A DNA stretch of 47,500 nucleotides, from the NCBI RefSeq assembly GCF_025857195.1, contig NZ_CP109787.1, forward strand, positions 75,001 to 122,500, written 5' to 3'. Source of the stretch: Leisingera thetidis (GTDB taxonomy: Bacteria; Pseudomonadota; Alphaproteobacteria; Rhodobacterales; Rhodobacteraceae). A model generated the notes under the pieces. It was given only the letters and a program-made list of their open reading frames with translations, searched no databases and had not been told where the DNA came from. Below are positions 1 to 9,936 of this stretch, piece by piece. Every line of letters begins with the position of its first letter. Position 1 is the stretch's first letter. Made by a program: the position numbers and the translations under genes.

Positions 1-2733
<2,733 letters not shown>

Positions 2734-2864
2734 TGATCCAGTAACAGACAGTGTTACTCAGAACCAAACAAGCAAACACATCCCAAAACAAAACTTGGAC
2801 AAACGTTGATTGTACTGCCTTCCGCTCGTGGAAACGTCTCGTGACGCAACCCAGGTGCGGCAAC

Positions 2865-2927
2865 GCGCATTTGCTTTGCAAATACGCTGCCTGCCGCCAA
2901 ATCCACTTGCCGGAGGCAAGTGGATTT
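2865..2927 (+). repeat. Two tandem hairpins in the 23S-5S spacer
   Basis: The spacer (2734-2933) holds an imperfect hairpin at 2865-2887 (ATTTGC/GCAAAT plus GCG/CGC around a C-A mismatch) and a perfect 13-bp hairpin at 2899-2927 with a GGA loop, followed by a short T run. The second lies 7 bases before the 5S start. It resembles an intrinsic terminator but sits inside an rrn operon, so a processing-stem role is more likely. Confidence 0.6.
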
Positions 2928-2933
2928 TTCTCG

Positions 2934-3050
2934 GTTTGGTGGCAAAAGCGCAAGTGAAACACCCGGTCCCTTCCCGAACCCGGAAGTTAAGCACTGCAGC
3001 GCCGATGGTACTTGGGCTCAAGCCCTGGGAGAGTAGGTCACCGCCAAACC
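2934..3050 (+). rRNA. rrf: 5S ribosomal RNA
   Basis: About 117 nt. The 5' end GTTTGGTGGC pairs with the 3' end ACCGCCAAACC, forming helix I. The internal conserved stretches CCCGAACCCGGAAGTTAAG and GGGAGAGTAGGTC are present. It lies in the usual place between 23S rRNA and a tRNA-fMet gene. Ends were set from the helix I pairing and may be off by one or two bases. Confidence 0.95.
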
Positions 3051-3095
3051 TAGTAAAATCCAAATATCTCTCAAAACGATGCGAAATACACCTGA

Positions 3096-3172
<77 letters not shown>

Positions 3173-3199
3173 AATTATCACTGTAATAACAGTACGATA

Positions 3200-3220
3200 G
3201 CGCCCTAAGGGGCGTTTCTT
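3200..3220 (+). terminator. Probable rrn operon terminator
   Basis: CGCCC (3201-3205) pairs with GGGCG (3210-3214) around a TAAG loop, followed by TTTCTT. It lies 28 bases after tRNA-fMet in the transcription direction, where the rrn transcript should end. The T tract is short and interrupted. Confidence 0.65.
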
Positions 3221-3428
3221 GCGTTTGGGTCTCCCTCACGGCTGGAAGCACTGTGGAAGCACAAGGAGACAAGTCGGATTGTGGCCGCGGAGTAACAGTG
3301 CGCCGTGCCGAGAAGGCGTCCGGAAAACGGCAGCCAGCCGAGTACGGGAGCGGGCGTTGGCTGTATGAGCCATAATTGCCCAATCAATACGAGTGGATGC
3401 CGATTTTTGGCTCGTTTCGAGTGTGAAT
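3221..3428. other. Gene-free stretch after the rrn operon
   Basis: No convincing gene or repeat is visible. Minus-strand open frames run through the stretch, but one of them ends in the antisense of tRNA-fMet (its GFEPATFRL-like tail is antisense T-arm and anticodon arm), and the other has no recognisable protein features. Confidence 0.5.
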
Positions 3429-4076
3429 TCAATCCGAGTCAGATTTCTTATTGATCAGCTCATCCAGAGCTTTGATGTCATCTTCACTTAACTCAGGGAA
3501 AAGCGATACGGACATTGCGTTCGTTACCTTTGCTCGTACGGCGTCCCAGTCATCTAAAGGATCATGTTCGATGTACTTTGCGATGCCTTCGTAATGTTTG
3601 TGCACCTCTAACTTCACAGCGATTTCCGCAGCGACCTTATTTCGGTTCGATGTCAACCAGCGTCGTGTCGTCTTTTTGGATTTCCCTATCGCCAGTGGCA
3701 TCGACTTGTCGGAAAGCGCCTTTAGTGCGCTTGAGCTAGTTGGTTCTGGTAGCCAATTCGAATCTAGAGCAAACAATCCATACGGGATGGCAAGCGGTGC
3801 CTGCGTATCACCATCGTTCACCTGTGCAGTGAGCGCGTCATACTCAGTCTTGGAATAAACTATGCACCCTCGCAGCTGCCGAGTTGGTTTCCACTCGTAG
3901 TCAAAAGCCACCACGGGACCGTGAGTGTGTTCTTCTAGCCAATCCTTAAGCCGTGTTCCGTTGGAGATCATCGCAGAAAGAAGTAAGTAGTCGGCTTCCG
4001 CATTGATCTGACCGAATTGCAGGAAGCAAAGCATGGCATCAATGCTCCTCCGGTCGGCTCGTATAAACTGTCCCAT
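3429..4076 (-). CDS. Hypothetical protein, 215 aa, low GC
   Basis: I do not recognise this protein. It is soluble, without signal peptide or membrane segment. It is rich in charged residues, with a Lys/Arg cluster near residues 132-146 (SKKTTRRW) and an acidic C-terminal tail (LSEDDIKALDELINKKSDSD). Visible landmarks are a hydrophobic start (AMLCFLQFGQI), a GPVVAFDYEWKP stretch and an IPYGLF stretch. The ATG at 4076 has an in-frame stop 21 bases upstream, so little N-terminus can be missing; the ribosome site is weak. Base composition is clearly lower in GC than the flanking metabolic genes, and it sits between the rrn/tRNA end and an IS256 remnant, suggesting an acquired gene. Its 5' end abuts the transposase remnant, so truncation of the gene by the IS is possible. 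Confidence 0.6.
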   Translation of the reverse strand: MGQFIRADRRSIDAMLCFLQFGQINAEADYLLLSAMISNGTRLKDWLEEHTHGPVVAFDYEWKPTRQLRGCIVYSKTEYDALTAQVNDGDTQAPLAIPYGLFALDSNWLPEPTSSSALKALSDKSMPLAIGKSKKTTRRWLTSNRNKVAAEIAVKLEVHKHYEGIAKYIEHDPLDDWDAVRAKVTNAMSVSLFPELSEDDIKALDELINKKSDSD

Positions 4077-4085
4077 TGGCGCTGA

Positions 4086-4688
4086 CGTCAGACACTAATA
4101 ACCGCGGACTCTGCGGGGAGCACGTCAGTGGCCTCGGATGCTCATGAGGGCACCTGGGCCGCGGTGTCGAAGCTGCTGTGCGCCACCTGGCAGCGCTGCC
4201 GCGTCCATTTTCAAAGAAATATTGCGGCCCGTGCCGGCAAGAGCGGGCGCAGAGTGGTCTCCGCCTTCATCGCCACAGCTATTGCCCAGGACACCGAGGA
4301 AGCCGCCAGCATCCAATGGCGCAGCGTCGCCGATCAGATCCGGCCCAAGGTGCCGAAACTTGCGATGGTCATGGGCGACCCCGAGCACGACGTGCTGGCC
4401 TACATGTCTTTTCCCAAGGAACACCGTGCCAAGTTGCACTCGACGAACCCCATTGAGCGTCTGAGCGGCGAAATCAAGCGGCGCACGGATGTCGCCGGTA
4501 TCTTCCCGAACGATGACGCCATCGTCCGCCTGGTCGGCGCGTTGCTGCTGGAGCAAAACGATGGGTGGGCTGTCCAGCGCGCCTGTTGCATGACACTGAA
4601 AACCATCGCGTCAATGGGCGATGATCCCGTCATCAGCCTGCCACCGTGGCATCCTGACCAAGCAGGCCCGCACCGAATATCACGGTGA
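4086..4688 (+). pseudogene. IS256-family (Mutator-type) transposase remnant
   Basis: C-terminal half of a DDE transposase. The second catalytic Asp is in VASDAHEG, followed by the family's ATWQRCRVHFQRN block and the catalytic Glu in NPIERLSGEIKRRTDVAGIFPN. The N-terminal half, with the first catalytic Asp, is absent, so it cannot be active. It is also frameshifted: RGLCGEHV, matching the family's RGLRGV stretch, is in another frame just before 4128, and near 4645 the expected end LPTVAS-stop is out of frame by one base, extending the frame to 4688. No terminal inverted repeats or target duplications were found. It lies between the low-GC gene and the end of the dctP operon, where TRAP permease genes would be expected. 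Confidence 0.85.
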
Positions 4689-4717
4689 ACGCCATGGGGC
4701 ACTATCCAGCCGCATTG

Positions 4718-4747
4718 TGCCCGGAGCACAGTAGGGCACTCCGGGCA
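4718..4747. repeat. 9-bp inverted repeat downstream of dctP
   Basis: TGCCCGGAG (4718-4726) and CTCCGGGCA (4739-4747) form a hairpin with a 12-base loop. It follows the minus-strand dctP stop by 12 bases, so it may close that transcript, although no T tract follows on the minus strand. It could instead mark an IS edge. Confidence 0.45.
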
Positions 4748-4759
4748 GTTGCAAGATCA

Positions 4760-5761
4760 TCAAAGGCCCTTGTTGACTGCTTGAGCCGCATCGATCATGT
4801 CTTGCCCCACGTCAGCGGAGAAATTCTCCCAGACAGGCTTCATCGCGGCGACCCAGGCTTGACGCTGCCCGGGAGCCAGCGTGCGCACGGTGCCGCCTGC
4901 TGCGATGATTGCCGCCTTCGCTTCATTGTTCACTTTCGTGGCCTCGGTATTCCGGGTTCTGGATACGTCGCCCAGAATTTCCAGGAACTGCTTGCGGACA
5001 TCCGGTTCAAGGCTGCTAAGCCAGTCCACAGATGTTACGACAAGGTAGTCGATAACGCCGTGGTTGGTCTCGGTCACGCCGTCCTGCACCTCAAAGAACT
5101 TCTTGCCGTAGATGTTGGACCAGGTGTTCTCCTGCCCGTCCACGACCCCCTGCTGCAGCGCGCCGTAGACTTCCGAGAACGCCATCTTCTGGGGCGAGCC
5201 GCCGATCGCTTCCATCTGCGCCACCAGCACGTCCGAGGACTGCACCCGGAACTTCAGCCCGTTGGCGTCCGACGGTTCCAGCAGCGGCTTGTTGGCCGAC
5301 ATCTGCTTCATGCCGTTGTGCCAGTAGGCCAGCCCCTGCAGGCCGCGGCGCTGCATGCTGTCGAGCATCGCCTGGCCGGTCTCCGAGCCCTGGAACGCAT
5401 CCACCGCCTCGATGTTCTTGAACATGAACGGCAGGTCGAACAGGCGGAACTGCTTGGTGAACTTCTCGAATTTCGACAAGGACGGCGCCGCCAGCTGCAC
5501 GTCGCCCTGCAGCATCGCTTCCAGCACCTTGTTGTCATTGTAGAGCGTGGAGTTCGGATAGACCTCCAGGCACATGGTGCCGTTCATTTCCTCGTTCACG
5601 CGCTTTTCCAACAGTGCGGCCGCAATCCCCTTGGGGTGCTTGTCGGTGTTGGTGACGTGGCTGAACTTCACCACGATTTCGCCTTCGTCGCAGGCGTCCG
5701 CGCTGGCCTGTGTACCGGCCATGAGCAGTGCGGTACACAGCAGCGTTCTCAATACATTCAT
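4760..5761 (-). CDS. dctP: TRAP transporter solute-binding protein, DctP family
   Basis: Periplasmic binding protein of a tripartite ATP-independent transporter, 333 aa, full length for the family. Residues 1-22 form a signal peptide ending in ASA before DACDEG. The family blocks VKFSHVTNTDKHPKG, LKFRVQSSDV (carrying the conserved substrate-binding Arg) and GVVDGQENTWSNI are present. The ATG overlaps the stop of the lyase gene (ATGA) with GGGAGA upstream, so it is translationally coupled to the catabolic operon and probably binds a dicarboxylate such as itaconate or a relative. The partner genes dctQ and dctM, normally directly downstream, are absent: an IS256 remnant occupies the place. The protein may be orphaned or may feed a permease encoded elsewhere. 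Confidence 0.9.
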   Translation of the reverse strand: MNVLRTLLCTALLMAGTQASADACDEGEIVVKFSHVTNTDKHPKGIAAALLEKRVNEEMNGTMCLEVYPNSTLYNDNKVLEAMLQGDVQLAAPSLSKFEKFTKQFRLFDLPFMFKNIEAVDAFQGSETGQAMLDSMQRRGLQGLAYWHNGMKQMSANKPLLEPSDANGLKFRVQSSDVLVAQMEAIGGSPQKMAFSEVYGALQQGVVDGQENTWSNIYGKKFFEVQDGVTETNHGVIDYLVVTSVDWLSSLEPDVRKQFLEILGDVSRTRNTEATKVNNEAKAAIIAAGGTVRTLAPGQRQAWVAAMKPVWENFSADVGQDMIDAAQAVNKGL

Positions 5762-6651
5762 CTTTTTCTCCCTTTGGTTTGATCAAGTCGCAGTTTCACA
5801 TGTAAATCTGCCTCAGGACGCGGATCTCCTCCATCATCCGGCAAGCGTGACAGGATGGTTGTTGCGCGCGCCAGCACCGGTTTATCCACCATTTGGCCGC
5901 GGAACCGGAAACTGCTTTTCTCTGTTTGGGAAGCTGCGAGGACGGCCCCGGCCCATTCAATCTCAGTATCCGTGGGGAAAAACGCGGCGTGGATTGCCTC
6001 GATTTGCCGGGGGTGGATACACATCATGCCGCTCATACCGATGGCCGCAGCGTGCTTTGCGGCAGCTTTCAAACCCTGGGCGTCTTCCAGCGAGGGAAAA
6101 ACACCGTCAATTGGTGCGGGGCGTCCGGCACGGCAGGCAGCGGACACCAGCTGATAGCGGGCGTGGTCCAGCATTGCCTGCCCGCCAGGGTGTTCCATGT
6201 CCAGTCCCATCTCCTGGGACAGGTCGATCGTGCCCAGCAGCATGCGTCCGCAGTTCGGCAGCCCGGCAATTGCTGCCGCCTCGCTCACACCCTGGGCTGT
6301 TTCAATCAAGGGCCAGACGGGCCGGGACAAGTGCCGCGCCAAGTCGGCTACCTGCGCGTGGTTTGCCTTTGGCAGGATCACTCCGGCCAGTCCTTCGTGC
6401 TGCGCAACGTCAAGATCAGCGGCGAACCCGCGGTTTTCCGCGTTGTTGATCCGGACAAGGATGTTCTGAGGATGGGATTCGTCCAGATAGGCGCGGATGT
6501 TTCTGCGGGCTTCCGCCTTGGCCGCATCCGCTACAGCATCCTCAAGGTCCATGATCATGGCGTGCGCACCGGATTGAGCGGCTTTGGCAAAACGTTCGGG
6601 GCGGTCTCCGGGCACGAACAGAAAGCTGCGGGCGAAATTCAAGTCAGTCAT
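5758..6651 (-). CDS. ccl: CitE-type CoA-ester lyase, probable (S)-citramalyl-CoA lyase
   Basis: HpcH/HpaI-CitE family lyase, 297 aa. Motifs in order: FVPGDRPERFAKA near the N terminus, the DLEDAV acidic motif, RINN, PLIETAQGV with the conserved Glu, a TIDLSQEMG stretch in place of the usual GxxDL, and CIHPRQIEAI. In itaconate degradation this family cleaves citramalyl-CoA to acetyl-CoA and pyruvate. The open frame extends far upstream, but ATG 6651 starts exactly at the protein family start and forms an ATGA overlap with the stop of the CoA-transferase gene, so it is chosen. Alternatives are malyl-CoA or another beta-hydroxyacyl-CoA lyase; neighbours favour citramalyl-CoA. Confidence 0.85.
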   Translation of the reverse strand: MTDLNFARSFLFVPGDRPERFAKAAQSGAHAMIMDLEDAVADAAKAEARRNIRAYLDESHPQNILVRINNAENRGFAADLDVAQHEGLAGVILPKANHAQVADLARHLSRPVWPLIETAQGVSEAAAIAGLPNCGRMLLGTIDLSQEMGLDMEHPGGQAMLDHARYQLVSAACRAGRPAPIDGVFPSLEDAQGLKAAAKHAAAIGMSGMMCIHPRQIEAIHAAFFPTDTEIEWAGAVLAASQTEKSSFRFRGQMVDKPVLARATTILSRLPDDGGDPRPEADLHVKLRLDQTKGRKR

Positions 6652-7826
6652 CAGATCACCCCTTGGGCGCGCAAGGCGGCGATGGCAGCAGCGGAATGGC
6701 CCATTTCTGCAAGGATGCTGCCGGAGTGCTGACCGAGCGCAGGCACAGCTTCCATGCGGGGGGGCATTCCTATGCCCCCTGGCGGCAGCAGGGCAGGGAC
6801 CGGGCCGGCGGGCGTGTCCACGTCCCGCCAGCGGTCCCGTGCCGCGAACTGAACGTGCTGCCAGACCTCCTTCATATCGTTCAGGCGGGCATTGGCGATA
6901 CCAGCGCGGTTGAGCCGGTCGAGAACCTGATCTGCGGTGAGACCGGCAAAGCAATCGGTGACTACCCGGGCCAGGCTTTCCTTGTTGGCGGCGCGTGCGC
7001 TGTTGCTGGCATAGCGGGGATCCCTGGCAAGTGCTGGCTGTTGCAGGACGCTCGTGCAGAAGGCCGTCCATTCGCGATCATTCTGAAGCCCCAGAATGAC
7101 CGTTCGGCCATCTCCGGCAGGAAAGGGGCCATAGGGAAAGATCGTTGCGTGGCTGGCGCCTGCACGGGCAGGCGGCGCAGCACCGTCGTAGGAATAGTAG
7201 AGGGGGTAGCTCATCCATTCCGTCATGGCTTCAAGCATGGAAAGGTCTATTTCGCACCCCAGGCCAGTTTTGTTGCGTTGCAACAGGGCCGCAAGAATGT
7301 TGGTGTAGGCATACATGCCTGCGGCAATGTCTGCGATCGATATGCCCGCTTTGCTGGGGGAGTCAGGGGTGCCGGTGGTCGACAGGAAGCCGGATTCGGA
7401 TTGAATCAGCAGATCATAGGCCTTGCGGTGGCAGTCCGGCCCGGAGCCTCCATAGCCGGAAATGTTGCACAGAATGACGCCCTGGTTGGTCTTGCGCATA
7501 TCAGCGTAGCTGAGCCCCAGCCGCGCCGCCGCACCGGGGGCAAGGTTCTGAACTACGACATCGGCTTTTGACACAAGCTCTTGCAGGATCTGCGCGCCAT
7601 CGGGATGCTTGACGTCCAGGGTCAGGCTTTCCTTCGATCGGTTCGTCCATACGAAATGGGAGGCCAGCCCGTTGACCCGGCTGTCATAGTTGCGGGCAAA
7701 ATCCCCGGATCCGGGACGTTCAACCTTGATGACGCGGGCACCCAGATCTGCCAGCTGACGGGTGGCAAACGGCGCGGCAATCGCGTGTTCCAGACTGACA
7801 ACGGTTATTCCATCAAGCGGCAGCAT
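6651..7826 (-). CDS. ict: Family III CoA-transferase (CaiB/BaiF), probable itaconate CoA-transferase
   Basis: 391 aa, normal length. The N-terminal LDGITVVSLEHAIAAPFATRQLADLGARV is the family's nucleotide-like fold opening. The catalytic aspartate is Asp166 in ISIADIAAGMYAYTN. The GGSGP and AYDLLIQ stretches are also typical. It would activate a free dicarboxylic acid (itaconate, mesaconate or similar) using succinyl-CoA or another donor. The start at 7826 is set by an ATGA overlap with the preceding acyl-CoA dehydrogenase gene, and its own stop overlaps the lyase start. Membership of the family is certain; the exact acid is inferred from the neighbouring hydratase and lyase. Confidence 0.87.
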   Translation of the reverse strand: MLPLDGITVVSLEHAIAAPFATRQLADLGARVIKVERPGSGDFARNYDSRVNGLASHFVWTNRSKESLTLDVKHPDGAQILQELVSKADVVVQNLAPGAAARLGLSYADMRKTNQGVILCNISGYGGSGPDCHRKAYDLLIQSESGFLSTTGTPDSPSKAGISIADIAAGMYAYTNILAALLQRNKTGLGCEIDLSMLEAMTEWMSYPLYYSYDGAAPPARAGASHATIFPYGPFPAGDGRTVILGLQNDREWTAFCTSVLQQPALARDPRYASNSARAANKESLARVVTDCFAGLTADQVLDRLNRAGIANARLNDMKEVWQHVQFAARDRWRDVDTPAGPVPALLPPGGIGMPPRMEAVPALGQHSGSILAEMGHSAAAIAALRAQGVI

Positions 7827-8989
7827 CAGAAGGACCTCGGCAGGCCGAGCATATGCTCGGCGACGTATGAGAGAATGAGATTGGTGGAGACCGGTGCGAC
7901 CTGATAGAGCCGCGTTTCCCGGAACTTGCGCTCCACATCGTATTCGGTGGCAAAACCATAACCGCCATGGGATTGGAGGCAGGCGTTGGCCGCTTCCCAA
8001 CTGGCCTTGGCAGCCAGATATTTTGCCATATTGGCCTCGCTGCCCGCCTTCTGTCCGGCATCGAACAGGGCACAGGCCCGGAACCGCATCAGATTGGCGG
8101 CCTCAAGCTCGATCTTGGCCTCGGCCAGCGGAAACTGCACCCCCTGGTTCTGCCCGATGGGACGCCCGAAGACCTCGCGACCGGTCACGTATTGTGCTGC
8201 CTTGTCGAGAAACCAAAAGCCGTCACCGATGCATTCTGCCGCGATCAGGGTGCGTTCCGCATTCAGCCCGTCCAGGATATAGCGGAACCCCATTCCCTCC
8301 TCGCCGATCAAGTTCTCCGCAGGAATTTCCAGGTTGTCGAAGAACAGCTCATTGGTTTCATGGTTGACCATATTGGCAATCGGCTTCACCTCCAGCCCGT
8401 TGCCGATGGCCTGCCTCAGATCGACGAGGAAGATCGACATGCCAAGGGACTTCCTTGCGACTTCCGAAAGCGGCGTCGTGCGCGCCAGCAGAATCATCAG
8501 ATCGGAATGCCGTACACGGCTGATCCAGACTTTCTGGCCGTTCACGACATAACGGTCGCCCTGGCGGCGCGCCGTGGTTTTGATCATTGTGGTATCGGTC
8601 CCGGCGGCAGGCTCCGTCACGGCCATCGATTGCAGCCGGAGCCTGCCCTGGGCGATGCCGGGCAGATAGCGTTGCTTCTGCTCGGAGGAACCGTGCCGCA
8701 GCAGGGTGCCCATATTGTACATCTGGCCGTGGCATGCGCCGGCATTGCCGCCGGCCCGGTTGATCTCTTCAAGAATGATGCTGGCTTCGGTCAGGCCAAG
8801 CCCCGATCCGCCATAGGTTTCGGGGATCATGGCAGCCAGCCAGCCGTCACGGGTGAGTGCGTTGACGAAGTCCTCGGGGTAGGCGCGGTTTTCGTCTATC
8901 ATGCGGTGGTATTCGGGCGGAAAGGTTGCGCAGAGCGCCCGTATGGCGTCACGGATTTCCTGGTGGTTTGTTCGAGCGTCATGTGTCAT
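7826..8989 (-). CDS. Acyl-CoA dehydrogenase family flavoprotein
   Basis: 387 aa FAD enzyme with the usual order: N-terminal helices, MAVTEPAAGTDTTM and GQKVWIS in the middle barrel, C-terminal helices with LQSHGGYGFATEY. The catalytic Glu at the usual MCAD position (in YEGT) is replaced: the sequence reads LYQVAPVSTN. A Glu is present at the isovaleryl-CoA-dehydrogenase position, Glu245 in LDGLNAERTL, and could serve as base. It is not required for the known three-step itaconate route, but an acyl-CoA dehydrogenase gene is also found in the comparable Pseudomonas cluster; oxidation of methylsuccinyl-CoA to a C5-enoyl-CoA is a reasonable guess. Start at 8989 is set by the ATGA overlap with the hydratase gene. 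Confidence 0.88.
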   Translation of the reverse strand: MTHDARTNHQEIRDAIRALCATFPPEYHRMIDENRAYPEDFVNALTRDGWLAAMIPETYGGSGLGLTEASIILEEINRAGGNAGACHGQMYNMGTLLRHGSSEQKQRYLPGIAQGRLRLQSMAVTEPAAGTDTTMIKTTARRQGDRYVVNGQKVWISRVRHSDLMILLARTTPLSEVARKSLGMSIFLVDLRQAIGNGLEVKPIANMVNHETNELFFDNLEIPAENLIGEEGMGFRYILDGLNAERTLIAAECIGDGFWFLDKAAQYVTGREVFGRPIGQNQGVQFPLAEAKIELEAANLMRFRACALFDAGQKAGSEANMAKYLAAKASWEAANACLQSHGGYGFATEYDVERKFRETRLYQVAPVSTNLILSYVAEHMLGLPRSF

Positions 8990-9834
8990 GCGATGATTGC
9001 CTCCGCCTGCATGGCAAGTGCGCCGTCCTGACGCTGCGCCCAAAGCTGAACGGTCGTGCCGTCAGCTCCGACGGAGCCATGCACGGTAAAGCTTTCCGTA
9101 TCGGAAATGGCCGACAGGGCCCGGAACTGAAAACTCTTCACCACTGCACCCGGCCGCTGACGCCGCAACAGATCCAGCAGTAGTGTTGCGATCAGCGGTC
9201 CGTGGACCACCAGCCCCTTGTAGCCTTCGGAGGTAACGCAGAAAGGCTGGTCATAGTGGATGCGATGCCCATTGAAGGTGAGCGCGGAGTAGCGGAAGAG
9301 AAGCACCGGATCCGGGTGGATCTCTCGTGAAAAGTCAGAATCCGCAGGAGCTTGCGGCGGGGCTGGTGCAATTGCGCCCGGGGCGGGCTCCTCGCGGTAG
9401 ACGATGTCGTGTTCTTCGTCGACGCCCAGAGTTTCGCCGTCAAATAGTTGGTGGCTGACAGTGACAAAAACCAATTGGCCGCTGCGCCCATGCTTGGCCT
9501 GGATGGACTTGACCTGCGATACCTTGCGCAGGGTGCTTCCGATCCGGAGCGGCGCGGTGAAGGTCAGGCGGCTGCCCGCCCACATCCGGCGCGGCAGGGA
9601 AACCGGGGGTAAAAACCCACCGGGCGCCGCGTGGCCGTCGTAACCGGCCTCGGAAAGCTTGTAGACCGGCAGGAAGTGAAGCCAGTGCCAGAGCGGCGGC
9701 AGCGGGGTGCCGTCCGCATACTCCGGATCATCTCGATCCAGCGTGGCAGCGAGCGCATTCGAGGGGAAAGGGGCAATCCGTTCATTATAGGCTTGTGTGC
9801 GGCCGATCCACTTTTCCAGACGGTCGGTGTTCAT
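8986..9834 (-). CDS. ich: MaoC/FAS1-like hydratase, probable itaconyl-CoA or mesaconyl-C4-CoA hydratase
   Basis: 282 aa double-hotdog hydratase of the mesaconyl-C4-CoA hydratase/HTD2 type. The N-terminal half is a divergent hotdog domain (PPLWHWLHFLPVY, GSTLRKVSQVKSI). The C-terminal half carries FRYSALTFNGHRIHYDQPF, the family's active-site region, and GLVVHGPLIATLLLDLL. It would hydrate itaconyl-CoA or mesaconyl-C4-CoA to citramalyl-CoA, the substrate of the lyase encoded three genes downstream. It is the first gene of the minus-strand operon. ATG 9834 is preferred over upstream starts because the protein family begins here and because the upstream frame would run into the divergent LysR gene. 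Confidence 0.82.
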   Translation of the reverse strand: MNTDRLEKWIGRTQAYNERIAPFPSNALAATLDRDDPEYADGTPLPPLWHWLHFLPVYKLSEAGYDGHAAPGGFLPPVSLPRRMWAGSRLTFTAPLRIGSTLRKVSQVKSIQAKHGRSGQLVFVTVSHQLFDGETLGVDEEHDIVYREEPAPGAIAPAPPQAPADSDFSREIHPDPVLLFRYSALTFNGHRIHYDQPFCVTSEGYKGLVVHGPLIATLLLDLLRRQRPGAVVKSFQFRALSAISDTESFTVHGSVGADGTTVQLWAQRQDGALAMQAEAIIA

Positions 9835-9882
9835 TCTAGCCTCCGCTACTTCATCATTGGCAAGAAGCCTTGCACAGCTTCT

Positions 9883-9897
9883 GAATTCCGCAAATTC
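9883..9897. promoter_or_regulatory. Candidate LysR operator between lysR and the itaconate-type operon
   Basis: GAATT-N5-AATTC lies in the 102-bp gap between the divergent genes. It contains the T-N11-A pattern expected for LysR-type regulators and is the only clear palindrome in the gap. Confidence 0.55.
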
Positions 9898-9936
9898 GCA
9901 TTTCAATAACGTTGTATTCGTGATAGATGAACGCAA

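Noticed and set aside
2899..2929. Perfect hairpin with T run before 5S as an intrinsic terminator
   Set aside because: It would cut 5S and tRNA-fMet from the rrn transcript; a processing or structural role is more likely, though not proven.
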